64,000 nucleotides of DNA. Origin: Sulfitobacter sp. THAF37. Its GTDB lineage: Bacteria > Pseudomonadota > Alphaproteobacteria > Rhodobacterales > Rhodobacteraceae. The DNA lies in the NCBI RefSeq assembly GCF_009363555.1, contig NZ_CP045372.1:3297501-3361500 (forward strand), given 5' to 3'. The notes under the pieces are model-generated. The model saw nothing but the letters and a program-made list of their open reading frames with translations. It searched no databases and had not been told where the DNA came from. Below are positions 53,767 through 62,717 of this stretch, one piece after another. The stretch's first letter is position 1, and each line of letters begins with the position of its first letter. Made by a program: the position numbers and the translations under genes.

Positions 53767-55479
53767 TCAGACCTCGTCGGGGAAGTGCTTGATCACCATC
53801 CGGATCGGGTTCGGCGCCGCCTGCCCCAGCCCGCAGATCGAGGCATCGACCATTGCGGTGCTCAGCTCTTCCAGCAGGCCGGTGTCCCAGCGGTCCGCCT
53901 GCATCAGCTTGACCGCCTTTTCGCAGCCGACCCGGCAGGGCGTGCACTGGCCACAGCTTTCGTCCTCGAAGAACCGCAGCATGTTCAACGCCGCCGCCCG
54001 GGCGCTGTCGGCTTCGGACAGGACCACCACGGCGGCTGACCCGATGAACGATCCATGCGGTTGCAGCGTGTCGAAATCCAGCGGGATATCGTCCATCGAC
54101 GCGGGCAACAGGCCGGACGACGGCCCGCCCGGCTGATAGGCCTTGAACACATGCCCCTCGGCCATGCCGCCCGACGCTTCAATAACGTCTTTTATGGTCG
54201 AGCCTGCGGGCAGCAGATACATCCCCGGCTTGGCCACACGGCCTGACACCGAATAGCTGCGCAGCCCCTTGCGGCCGTTCAATTCGGTGCCCGACAAGAC
54301 CTCCGGCCCCTCGCGGCACACCCGCGCGACCCAATGCAGCGTCTCGACGTTGTGGACCAATGTTGGCCGGTCAAAGATGCCCACCTGCGCCACATAGGGC
54401 GGACGGTGGCGCGGGATGCCGCGTTTGCCTTCGATGCTTTCGATCATCGCGGATTCCTCGCCGCAGATATAGGCCCCGGCCCCGCGCCGCAGGTCGATGT
54501 ATCCCGGCGCCACCAGACCGGCGGTCTCCAGCGCCGCGATCTCGCGGGCGAGAATCTCCAGCACCGCCGGATATTCGTCGCGCATGTAGAGAAAGACCTT
54601 GTCGGCCTCCACCGCCCAGGCGGCAATCAGCATGCCCTCAAGAAACAGATGCGGCGTGCGTTCGAGATACCAGCGGTCCTTGAAGGTGCCCGGCTCGCCC
54701 TCGTCCCCGTTGACAGCCAGAAAGCGCGGCCCCGCGTTGCCGCGCACGAAACCCCATTTCTTGCCCGAGGGGAATCCGGCGCCGCCAAGGCCGCGCAGCC
54801 CGCTGTCCAGCACCTTTTGCTGGACCGCCTCCCAGTCGCCCTTGGCGCGCAGGTCTTTGAGGGTTTCATAGCCCCCCTCGGCGGCATAGGCGGCATAATC
54901 TTCATAGGCGGGCACATGGACATGGGTGTCATCCGCCGCGATGGCCGCCTGCACTTTTTCCGGCGTGGCATGGTCGATGTGGTTATGGCCGATCTCCAGC
55001 ACCGGGGCTGTGTCGCAGCGGCCCATACAGGGCGCCCGCAGCACCCGCACCTGCGCGGGATCAAGCCCATCTTCCAGCGCGGCCTTGAGCGCCTGTGCCC
55101 CGGCCAGTTCGCACGACAGGCTGTCGCAGACACGGATGGTCAGCGCGGGCGGCGGTGTCTCGCCTTCTTTCACCACGTCGAAATGGGCATAGAAGGTCGC
55201 GACTTCATAGACTTCGGCCATCGACAGGCGCATTTCCTCGGCCAGCGCGCGCAGATGCGCGGCGGAGAGATGGCCGTATTCATCCTGGATCAGGTGCAGG
55301 AATTCGATCAGCAGGTCGCGGTTGCGCGGCCGGTCCCCCAGCAGCGCCCGCACCTCGTCCCATGGGCCGTCCTGCAACTGCCGCCCTTTGGTGTGGCGTC
55401 GGCCTTTGCCTTTGCCGGATTTCCAGACGCCCTTCTGCGGCCCCTCGTCCCTGGTCTGCCCGTGATCGTCCAGCGCCAT
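53767..55479 (-). CDS. Fused NuoE/NuoF-type formate dehydrogenase diaphorase subunit
   Basis: A 570-residue fusion. Residues 40-170 are NuoE/FdsG-like with 2Fe-2S cysteines in CDSLSCELAG and CMGRCDTAP; residues 200-565 are NuoF/FdsB-like with the FMN/NAD site GLRGLGGAGFPSGKKWGF and the 4Fe-4S motif ESCGQCTPCRVGCEK. It should pass electrons between NAD+ and a molybdenum/tungsten formate dehydrogenase. Unusually, no alpha subunit, fdhD or fdsD gene is adjacent: downstream is a terminator (now split by the insertion sequence). A Lys/Arg-rich N-terminus precedes the first domain. Confidence 0.88.
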   Translation of the reverse strand: MALDDHGQTRDEGPQKGVWKSGKGKGRRHTKGRQLQDGPWDEVRALLGDRPRNRDLLIEFLHLIQDEYGHLSAAHLRALAEEMRLSMAEVYEVATFYAHFDVVKEGETPPPALTIRVCDSLSCELAGAQALKAALEDGLDPAQVRVLRAPCMGRCDTAPVLEIGHNHIDHATPEKVQAAIAADDTHVHVPAYEDYAAYAAEGGYETLKDLRAKGDWEAVQQKVLDSGLRGLGGAGFPSGKKWGFVRGNAGPRFLAVNGDEGEPGTFKDRWYLERTPHLFLEGMLIAAWAVEADKVFLYMRDEYPAVLEILAREIAALETAGLVAPGYIDLRRGAGAYICGEESAMIESIEGKRGIPRHRPPYVAQVGIFDRPTLVHNVETLHWVARVCREGPEVLSGTELNGRKGLRSYSVSGRVAKPGMYLLPAGSTIKDVIEASGGMAEGHVFKAYQPGGPSSGLLPASMDDIPLDFDTLQPHGSFIGSAAVVVLSEADSARAAALNMLRFFEDESCGQCTPCRVGCEKAVKLMQADRWDTGLLEELSTAMVDASICGLGQAAPNPIRMVIKHFPDEV

Positions 55480-55661
55480 GTCGTATTCCCTTCTGCCGTG
55501 CCCCGCGGGGCTGCGCCGACCCTATCAAACGCGCCGGGTCCGCAACGATCAAAAAACGACGATTTCGCCACGGTTTGCGCGTCGAATTCTCCAATCGGCG
55601 TCTTTGCGCAGCCGCATTTCGCCTATAAGAAACCCCGGACCCCGACCGGAGCCGCCAAACG

Positions 55662-56675
55662 ATGCTGTGGTACGCCTTTGCCAGCCTGCTGCCTGCGGGC
55701 CTACTGGCCCTCGCCTGCACCCTAGGCGGGGTCTGGCCGGTGCTGGCCGTGCTGTCGATCACCGTCTTCGTCTTTTTCATGGACAAGCTGCCCCGCACCG
55801 CCGGGATCAGCGAAACGACGGGCCGCGCGCTGAGCCTTGCGCTCGCGGCGGTCCATTTCCCGCTGTTGGCACTCGGGGTCCGGGCACTGGGTGCCGGTGC
55901 GCATCTGGACCTGGCCGACAAGTTCCTGATCTTTGCCGGGATGGGACTGTTCTTTGGCCAGATCTCGAACTCCAACGCGCACGAGCTGATCCATGCGCGC
56001 AGCCGCCTGCCCCGGCGGATCGGCACGGCGATATACGTGTCGCTTCTGCATGGGCATCACGTCTCGGCGCACCTCAGGGTGCATCATGTGCATGCCGCCA
56101 CCGATGCGGACCCCAACTCAGCCCCGCTGGGCATGGGGTTCTGGCGCTATTGCGGTCATGTCTTGCGTGGTGAATTCATGGCCGGGTGGCGGGCAGATAA
56201 TCGGCATCGCGCCCGTGCGGCGACACCGCCTCCGAGATGGAGCCACCCCTACCTCGGCTATCTGGCCGGTGCGGCGGCGACGCTGCTCTGTGCCTATCTG
56301 CTGGCCGGGATCAACGGGCTTGCCGTCCATATCGGCATCGCGCTTTATGCCCAGTGGCAATTGCTGCTGTCGGATTACGTGCAACACTACGGTCTGCGCC
56401 GCCGCCTGCTGGCGTCGGGCAAACCTGAACCCGTTGGCCCGCAGCACAGCTGGAACGCGCCAAAATGGTATTCCAGCGCGATGATGCTGAACGCGCCGCG
56501 CCATTCCGATCATCACATGCGCCCCGATCGCGCCTTTCCGGCGCTTGAGGTCACGCCCGAAACCATGCCCGTCCTGCCCCACAGCCTGCCGGTGATGGCG
56601 GTGGTGGCACTGGTGCCGCCGGTCTGGCGCCGGGTGATGGACCGGCGGGCGGCGCGGTGGCAGGATGTCGCATGA
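55662..56675 (+). CDS. AlkB-like membrane fatty-acid desaturase/alkane hydroxylase
   Basis: A 337-residue integral membrane di-iron enzyme. Histidine boxes: HELIH in NAHELIHARSR, HHVSAHLRVHHVH, and NAPRHSDHHMRP, matching the alkane 1-monooxygenase pattern (HE[LM]xHK-type, HxxHH, xRHSDHH). Multiple N-terminal helices. It would hydroxylate alkane-like or alkyl chains using rubredoxin-type electron donors; a 2Fe-2S ferredoxin lies 5 kb away but is not clearly linked. Divergent from the formate dehydrogenase subunit. Substrate not certain. Confidence 0.86.
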   Translation: MLWYAFASLLPAGLLALACTLGGVWPVLAVLSITVFVFFMDKLPRTAGISETTGRALSLALAAVHFPLLALGVRALGAGAHLDLADKFLIFAGMGLFFGQISNSNAHELIHARSRLPRRIGTAIYVSLLHGHHVSAHLRVHHVHAATDADPNSAPLGMGFWRYCGHVLRGEFMAGWRADNRHRARAATPPPRWSHPYLGYLAGAAATLLCAYLLAGINGLAVHIGIALYAQWQLLLSDYVQHYGLRRRLLASGKPEPVGPQHSWNAPKWYSSAMMLNAPRHSDHHMRPDRAFPALEVTPETMPVLPHSLPVMAVVALVPPVWRRVMDRRAARWQDVA

Positions 56676-56724
56676 GAACCGATGCCCACTGGCACCGCGG
56701 GCGGCTTTCTGGCACTCTGACCCG

Positions 56725-57120
56725 ATGAGATATGCCGCCCTGTTCTTTGCCGCCCTGTCTGCCCTGCCCGCCGCCGCGCAGGACCTGATGACAGCCGAGG
56801 AATTCGATGCCTACACCCGTGGAAAGACCTTATTCTACGGGCGCGACGGCAGCGCCTATGGCGCTGAAATCTATCACGAAAACCGCCGCGTCGAATGGTC
56901 CTTTCTTGACGGTGAATGCCGCGAGGGTGAGTGGTATCAGGATGGCGAGCTGATCTGCTTTGTCTACGAAGACAACCCCGACCCCCAGTGCTGGAGCTTT
57001 TCGCGCGGCAACGGCGGGCTGATCGCCCGGTTCGAGAACGACCCCCGCACCACCGAGCTTTACGAGGCACGGGACGCGGACGAGGAGATGATCTGCCTTG
57101 GCCCGAAGGTCGGCGTGTGA
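56725..57120 (+). CDS. Small secreted protein, family of three paralogues (copy 1)
   Basis: A 131-residue protein: signal peptide RYAALFFAALSALPAAA, then a compact domain with FDAYTRGKTLFYGRDGSAYGAE, WSFLDGECREGEWYQDGELICFVYEDNPDPQCW. The pattern W..DG.C..G.W....G.ICF.YE.N....CW is shared with the genes at 57117 and 60441. Four conserved cysteines may form disulfides. Function unknown. Its stop overlaps the next copy's start. Confidence 0.82.
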   Translation: MRYAALFFAALSALPAAAQDLMTAEEFDAYTRGKTLFYGRDGSAYGAEIYHENRRVEWSFLDGECREGEWYQDGELICFVYEDNPDPQCWSFSRGNGGLIARFENDPRTTELYEARDADEEMICLGPKVGV

Positions 57121-57515
57121 AACCGCTGCTCGTGGCATTGCTGCTTGGCGCGGGCGCCGCGACGGCAGAGCCGCTGGATACGGCGCAAGCGTTTCAGGAC
57201 TACGTGGGCGGCAGGACGGTCTACTTCGACCGGGGCGACGGGCGCGGCGTGAGCGCGGCGGAAAGCTATCTTGAAGACCGGCAGGTCCGCTGGTCCGAAC
57301 GGGACGGCACCTGCATCGAGGGCGAATGGTTCGCCCGCGACGGGCTGATCTGCTTTACCTACGAGAACAATCCGGACCCGCAGTGCTGGGCGGTAGAGCG
57401 GACCGCAACCGGGCTGGTCGCGGTGCTGCGCAACGGCGGCTTTCCCACCCGGATCGTCGAACGCGACCCCGGTGGCGAGAGCTTTCAATGCCTTGGTCCC
57501 AAGGTCGGCGTCTGA
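57117..57515 (+). CDS. Small secreted protein, family of three paralogues (copy 2)
   Basis: A 132-residue tandem paralogue of the preceding gene, GTG start overlapping its stop (GTGA). Signal KPLLVALLLGAGAATA; domain with YVGGRTVYFDRGDGRGV, WSERDGTCIEGEWFARDGLICFTYENNPDPQCW and the same CLGPKVGV C-terminus. The shared ending and overlap show a tandem duplication. Function unknown. Confidence 0.82.
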   Translation: MKPLLVALLLGAGAATAEPLDTAQAFQDYVGGRTVYFDRGDGRGVSAAESYLEDRQVRWSERDGTCIEGEWFARDGLICFTYENNPDPQCWAVERTATGLVAVLRNGGFPTRIVERDPGGESFQCLGPKVGV

Positions 57516-57524
57516 GCCTGCAGG

Positions 57525-59078
57525 TCAGAACAGCGAGCCCTGCTCGGGCGGCTTGCCCGCCTTGCGCGGCGCGGCCCTCCCCCCGCCACCGGCGCCACCG
57601 ACCGTCACCCGGCCATCTGCAAACTCGATTTCCAGCATCGCCGCCTTTTTCGCCGCCGCGGTCCCGGTGATCACCTCGCCGTCGCCGCGCACGACGGCAT
57701 AGCCGCGGGCCAGCGTCGCCTTGTAGCTCAGGGTTTCGCGCAACCGGTCCAGCGCGTCGATCCGCTGCCGCCAGCCGCGTGTCTGGCGCTGTCCGGCTTC
57801 CGACAACCGACCGACCAGCGCGGCAAAGGCGTCGGCCTTGCGGGCCCGGTCCCGCTCCAGCGCGGCGGGGCGGAAACCGCGCGCACGGGTTTCAAAGCGG
57901 TCCCTCCGCGCCGCGATGAGCCGGTCCAGCGCAGGAGCCAGCCGCGCGGCGATCTCGTTCAGCCTGCGACGATCCTGCCCCACACGCTGGCGCAGGGTCG
58001 AAGGCCGCAGGGAGCCTGACACATCCGCCAGCCTGACCCGCCGGCGCTGCACCCCGGCGATCAACGCCGGTTCCAGTTTCTCAGCCGCGCGGTCGAGCCG
58101 CTGGCGTGGCCCGTCGAGCAACGTATCGGCGCGCGGCAACGCCCGCGCCATGTCACGCAACCGCTGGTCACGACGGCTCAGCCCCTGGCTCAGCAGCACC
58201 CGCATCCGGGCCTCCTGGCTGTCCAGCCAGGCCGACAATTCATGCCGGACCGGTACGGCCAGTTCAGCCGCCGCCGTGGGCGTGGGCGCCCGGCGGTCCG
58301 ACACGTAGTCGATCAGTGTCGTGTCCGTCTCGTGCCCCACCGCCGAAATCAGCGGGATCTGCGAAGCCGCCGCCGCCCGGGCGACGATTTCTTCGTTGAA
58401 CCCCCACAGATCTTCGACCGAGCCGCCGCCGCGTGCGACGATCAGCAGGTCCGGGCGCGGCAGGGCACCGCCGGGGGTCAGCGCGTTGAAGCCTTCGATG
58501 GCGCGGGCCACTTCGGGTGCGCATTTCGCGCCCTGCACCGCCACGGGCCAGATCAGCACCTTGCGCGGGAAACGGTCGCGCAGCCGGTGCAGGATGTCGC
58601 GGATCACCGCCCCCGAGGGCGACGTCACCACGCCGATCACATCCGGCAGGTAGGGCAAGGGCCGCTTGCGCGACTGGTCGAACAGACCCTCCGCCGCCAG
58701 CGCCTTCTTGCGCTTTTCCAGCAGTGCCATCAGCGCGCCCATGCCTGCCGGTTTAATGTCCTCGATCACGATCTGGTACTTCGACTGGCCGCCGAAGGTG
58801 GTGACACGCCCCGTCGCGACCACTTCCATCCCCTCTTCCGGCTGGGTTTCAAGCCGCGCGGTGACGCCTTTCCAGATCACGCCCGAGATCACCGATTTGT
58901 CGTCCTTGAGGTCCAGGTAGACATGCCCCGACCTGGGCCTGCTGACGCGGCCCACTTCGCCACGGATGCGCACATGGCCGAATTCGCCTTCGATCACCCG
59001 CTTGATCGCCCCCGAAATTTCGGTAACGGAGAATTCCGGGCTGTTGAGCCCCGCGCTGGGATCGTCGATCAGGTCCAT
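57525..59078 (-). CDS. xseA: Exodeoxyribonuclease VII large subunit
   Basis: A 517-residue XseA: OB-fold (FSVTEISGAIKRVIEGEFGHVRIRGEVG) then the catalytic region with SPSGAVIRDILHRLRDRFP, LIVARGGGSVEDLWGFNEE and SAVGHETDTTLIDYVSDRRAPTPTAAAE, followed by a long helical tail. With XseB (not seen here) it degrades single-stranded DNA. The tail is Arg-rich and somewhat longer than in E. coli. Divergent from purD. Confidence 0.96.
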   Translation of the reverse strand: MDLIDDPSAGLNSPEFSVTEISGAIKRVIEGEFGHVRIRGEVGRVSRPRSGHVYLDLKDDKSVISGVIWKGVTARLETQPEEGMEVVATGRVTTFGGQSKYQIVIEDIKPAGMGALMALLEKRKKALAAEGLFDQSRKRPLPYLPDVIGVVTSPSGAVIRDILHRLRDRFPRKVLIWPVAVQGAKCAPEVARAIEGFNALTPGGALPRPDLLIVARGGGSVEDLWGFNEEIVARAAAASQIPLISAVGHETDTTLIDYVSDRRAPTPTAAAELAVPVRHELSAWLDSQEARMRVLLSQGLSRRDQRLRDMARALPRADTLLDGPRQRLDRAAEKLEPALIAGVQRRRVRLADVSGSLRPSTLRQRVGQDRRRLNEIAARLAPALDRLIAARRDRFETRARGFRPAALERDRARKADAFAALVGRLSEAGQRQTRGWRQRIDALDRLRETLSYKATLARGYAVVRGDGEVITGTAAAKKAAMLEIEFADGRVTVGGAGGGGRAAPRKAGKPPEQGSLF

Positions 59079-59149
59079 GTCCTGTCCTTGTGTCTTGGGC
59101 AGGTGCAGAATAGAACGCCGACAGACAAAGGCCAAGGGAGAGCAGCCCC

Positions 59150-60412
59150 ATGAACATCCTCATTCTGGGCAGCGGCGGACGCGAACACAGCCTCGCCTGG
59201 GCTACCCTGCAGAACCCCAAGTGCGACAAACTGATCGTGGCACCGGGCAACGCGGGCATCGCCAAGATCGCGGATTGCGCCGATCTGGACATCATGGACG
59301 GCGGCGCGGTCACGGTGTTTTGCGAGGCGAACAACATTGATTTCGTCATCATCGGCCCGGAGGCCCCGCTGGCCGCAGGTGTCGGGGACGATCTGCGGCA
59401 GGCGGGCTATCCCGTTTTTGGTCCTTCGGCAGCGGCAGCCCGGCTCGAAGCGTCCAAGGCGTTTACCAAGGAAATCTGCGATGCCGCCGGCGCCCCCACG
59501 GCGGACTACGGCCATTTCACCGACGCCGAGTCAGCCCGCGCGCATGTGCGCGAACACGGCGCACCCATCGTGGTCAAGGCCGACGGGCTGGCAGCGGGCA
59601 AAGGCGTCATCATCGCAATGACCGATCAGGAGGCCATGGAGGCCATCGACACGATGTTCGACGGCACCTTTGGCGACGCGGGCACCGAAGTCGTGATCGA
59701 GGAGTTCATGGAGGGCGAGGAAGCCTCCTTCTTCGTGCTCTGCGACGGTGAAACCGTGCTGCCCATCGGCACCGCCCAGGACCACAAGCGTGTGGGCGAA
59801 GGCGATACCGGGCCGAATACCGGCGGCATGGGGGCCTATTCGCCCGCGCCCGTGCTGACGGACGAGATCGCGCAGCGTGCCCTGGACGAGATCATCCGCC
59901 CCTGCATGGCGGAGATGGTCCGCCGTGGCACGCCCTATCAGGGGGTGCTTTATGCCGGGTTGATGATCAAGGACGGCGCGCCGCGTCTGGTGGAATACAA
60001 TGTGCGCTTTGGCGATCCGGAGTGCCAGGTGCTGATGATGCGGCTGGGCGCGCAGGCCTTCGACCTGATGCACGCCGCCGCCGACGGCCGCCTGTCGGAG
60101 GCCCGGGTCAACTGGGCCGAGGATCACGCGATTACCGTGGTGATGGCCGCGCAGGGCTATCCCGGCAGCTATGAAAAAGGCACCGTGATCCGCGGCATCG
60201 ACACCCTGCCCGAGGACAGCGGCAACATGGTCTTTCACGCCGGGACCACCCGCAAGGACGGGCAGTTCCTGGCCGCGGGCGGCCGCGTGCTGAACGTCAC
60301 CGCCCGCGGTGCGTCGCTGGCCGAGGCACAGGCGCGGGCCTACGCGATGGTTGATCAGATCAACTGGCCCGAGGGGTTCTGCCGCCGGGACATCGGCTGG
60401 CGCGCGCTGTAG
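59150..60412 (+). CDS. purD: Phosphoribosylamine-glycine ligase
   Basis: A 420-residue GARS of purine synthesis joining glycine to phosphoribosylamine. N-terminus NILILGSGGREHSLAWAT, ATP-grasp motifs GPEAPLAAGVGDDL, KADGLAAGKGV, DHKRVGEGDTGPNTGGMGAYSPAP and VEYNVRFGDPECQ are all intact. Normal length. Confidence 0.97.
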   Translation: MNILILGSGGREHSLAWATLQNPKCDKLIVAPGNAGIAKIADCADLDIMDGGAVTVFCEANNIDFVIIGPEAPLAAGVGDDLRQAGYPVFGPSAAAARLEASKAFTKEICDAAGAPTADYGHFTDAESARAHVREHGAPIVVKADGLAAGKGVIIAMTDQEAMEAIDTMFDGTFGDAGTEVVIEEFMEGEEASFFVLCDGETVLPIGTAQDHKRVGEGDTGPNTGGMGAYSPAPVLTDEIAQRALDEIIRPCMAEMVRRGTPYQGVLYAGLMIKDGAPRLVEYNVRFGDPECQVLMMRLGAQAFDLMHAAADGRLSEARVNWAEDHAITVVMAAQGYPGSYEKGTVIRGIDTLPEDSGNMVFHAGTTRKDGQFLAAGGRVLNVTARGASLAEAQARAYAMVDQINWPEGFCRRDIGWRAL

Positions 60413-60440
60413 CGCAGAGGCGGTTCAGACCCTTGCGGGG

Positions 60441-60833
60441 TCAGGACATGGGCTTGTCCTGACAAAGAACCGGCAGATCGGTGATCCGGGTTACGTGCTG
60501 TATCGCGCCGTCTGGCGAACGGACCATGAGCGTGCCCGCGTTGTCATAGGGGACCCAGCAGTGTAACTCGCCCCAATTGTCTTCGTACTGGAAACAGATC
60601 GTTTCCCCGTCCACTGTAACCTGACCATAGGTGCAGCTGCCGTCTTCGCGGGCCCATTTTGTCTGGTGCCGCGACAGAAATTCCTCGATCCCGACGACCC
60701 TGCCCGTGCCAGCACTTTTGAATGTCAGGGTGCGGCCCTCGGCCCTGTCCAGGAAAGCGTCCGGCGTCAGTTGCTCTTGCGCATGGGCAGCGCCCGAGAC
60801 CGTCACGCAGAAAAGGAGGGCGCGGATCAGCAT
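60441..60833 (-). CDS. Small secreted protein, family of three paralogues (copy 3)
   Basis: A 130-residue relative of the genes at 56725 and 57117, on the other strand. Signal LIRALLFCVTVSGAAHA; shared pattern RAEGRTLTFKSAGTGRV, WAREDGSCTYGQVTVDGETICFQYEDN and CW. It lacks the CLGPKVGV ending. It overlaps the end of the VCBS gene by 7 bp, and may be cotranscribed with it. Function unknown. Confidence 0.78.
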   Translation of the reverse strand: MLIRALLFCVTVSGAAHAQEQLTPDAFLDRAEGRTLTFKSAGTGRVVGIEEFLSRHQTKWAREDGSCTYGQVTVDGETICFQYEDNWGELHCWVPYDNAGTLMVRSPDGAIQHVTRITDLPVLCQDKPMS

Positions 60834-61564
60834 GCCAATGCGTTCGCAAAGCTCTGGCGACCAAGATGCGGGCCGATGTCGCGCCGGTTCAGCGCGCCGC
60901 CCGTCAGCGTCACCGCAATCAGCCGTTCCCAGTTTGCATCTGCCACGATCATCTCAGGCGCGCCGCCACAGTGGCGGATGCCGCCCGCGATGTCGCGTTC
61001 CCCGATGCGGTGGTTGGTCAGCCCGTCCAGCTCAGCAACCTGTTCCAGCCTGCCTTCGCGATACCGCCAGACGCGCAGGGTCCTGGCCAGATGTGGCCGG
61101 TCGATATAGGCGATTTCGACCGCGCCATCGCCATCCAAATCCGCCGCCCCGACAACCGCCAGCCAGCGGTGCCGACGCCCGATCGGTGGCGTTTCGGCCA
61201 CCAGCGCAACGGTCGTACCCTTCGGGTCGTCTGCCGCTGCAATCTCGTCATAGATGCGGACTGCGGCCCCCCGATCGAAGTAGGATACCACGGCGATCAC
61301 CTCTGCACTGCCATCACCGTCCAGATCGACGAGGCGGGGTGTCGTATCCTCGAACACGGCTTCATGAAGTCCCACGCCGATCTCGCGCCCGTCAGACAGC
61401 CGGACGCCCAGTGCGGCATATTCGCCGCCGGGCAGGACGCCGTGCCCGTAGACCGGGGTGGGGATATCGTAATAGGCGCCTTCGATATCGGCGGTCGCGG
61501 ATTGTCCGACAAGAAGTGTACCGACCAGCCAGGCAGCGCGACAGACGCGTTGCGCCCTGGACAT
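60827..61564 (-). CDS. Exported VCBS/FG-GAP-repeat protein
   Basis: A 245-residue exported protein. ATG at 61564 gives an N-terminal signal (SRAQRVCRAAWLVGTLLVGQSATA); a TTG at 61588 is the longer option. Two integrin-like calcium repeats are visible: LVDLDGDGSAEVIAVV and AADLDGDGAVEIAYID, spaced by about 80 residues, each with DLDGDG ligands. The rest is beta-rich, likely a propeller. Function unknown; such proteins often display or bind at the cell surface. Confidence 0.75.
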   Translation of the reverse strand: MSRAQRVCRAAWLVGTLLVGQSATADIEGAYYDIPTPVYGHGVLPGGEYAALGVRLSDGREIGVGLHEAVFEDTTPRLVDLDGDGSAEVIAVVSYFDRGAAVRIYDEIAAADDPKGTTVALVAETPPIGRRHRWLAVVGAADLDGDGAVEIAYIDRPHLARTLRVWRYREGRLEQVAELDGLTNHRIGERDIAGGIRHCGGAPEMIVADANWERLIAVTLTGGALNRRDIGPHLGRQSFANALAC

Positions 61565-61591
61565 CCGCGAGGCCGGTCGGCGCCGCAATGC

Positions 61592-61930
<339 letters not shown>

Positions 61931-62065
61931 TCATCTGTGCTGCTGCATGTTCTAGCGGCACGGCCAAGCCACTGCCACCCCCATTTCGCCGCCGCGGCAC
62001 GCTAGGCAAGGTCGCGAAAACCCTCTAGGGTCGCGGCAAAACACCAGACCCACAGGTATGGGGCC

Positions 62066-62623
62066 ATGTCACAGGCGATTGTCCGTTCGGCGCGCGTATT
62101 GCGCCCCAGTCTCTACGTAGTCTTCTGCGCCGGTCTCGCGGCTTGCCAGCTGATGGCCCCGGTGGCGGACCCGCCTCCCGTTCCGGGCGTGGTGGAACCC
62201 ACCCGCAACGGTCCCGAGGGGGCGCCGCCCGGCAGCTGCTGGGGCCGTACCGTCAGCCCTGCCGTGTTCGAGACGGTGACCGAACAGGTGCAGGTCGAAC
62301 CGGCCAAGGTCAATCCCGATGGCAGCGTGGCAAAGCTGCCGGTCTATCGCACCGAAACCCATCAGGAGATGGTCGTGGAGCGCCGCGACAACTGGTTCGA
62401 AACACCCTGCCCCGAGGTCCTCACGGCAGAATTCGTCTCCTCGCTCCAGCGCGCCCTTGCCGCCAGAGATCTCTACAGTGGCGAGATCACGGGCACGCTG
62501 GACGATGCCACGCGCGACGCGGTGCGCCGCTACCAGCGCGCCGGCGGACCCCAAAGCGGCGTCCTGTCGCTTGATGCGGCACGCAGCCTGGGGCTGATCG
62601 CCGTCGCGCGGGACCAGGTCTGA
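62066..62623 (+). CDS. Lipoprotein with peptidoglycan-binding-like domain
   Basis: A 185-residue predicted lipoprotein: signal SLYVVFCAGLAAC with lipobox LAAC, a Pro-rich spacer, a middle section with ETVTEQVQVEPAKVNPDGSVAKLPVYRTETHQEMVVERRDNWFETPCPE, and a C-terminal PG_binding_1-like domain (FVSSLQRALAARDLYSGEITGTLDDATRDAVRRYQR). It likely tethers envelope to cell wall. A hairpin terminator follows. Confidence 0.8.
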   Translation: MSQAIVRSARVLRPSLYVVFCAGLAACQLMAPVADPPPVPGVVEPTRNGPEGAPPGSCWGRTVSPAVFETVTEQVQVEPAKVNPDGSVAKLPVYRTETHQEMVVERRDNWFETPCPEVLTAEFVSSLQRALAARDLYSGEITGTLDDATRDAVRRYQRAGGPQSGVLSLDAARSLGLIAVARDQV

Positions 62624-62657
62624 TACGCAAACCGCCGGACAGCAGCGCCGCATGGAA

Positions 62658-62690
62658 AAAGGGGCACCCGCGATGGGTGCCCCTTTCGGT
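62658..62690. terminator. Bidirectional terminator between the lipoprotein and DegP genes
   Basis: Twelve-base arms AAAGGGGCACCC / GGGTGCCCCTTT with GCGAT loop; A and T runs flank both sides, so it can serve both convergent genes. Confidence 0.88.
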
Positions 62691-62717
62691 TTGGTCGTGC
62701 ATCTGTGCCAGCGCGGT

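Noticed and set aside
51316..53767. Deletion of the formate dehydrogenase alpha gene by the insertion sequence
   Set aside because: Flanks rejoin into a perfect palindrome with a clean 8-bp duplication, so the insertion itself removed nothing.
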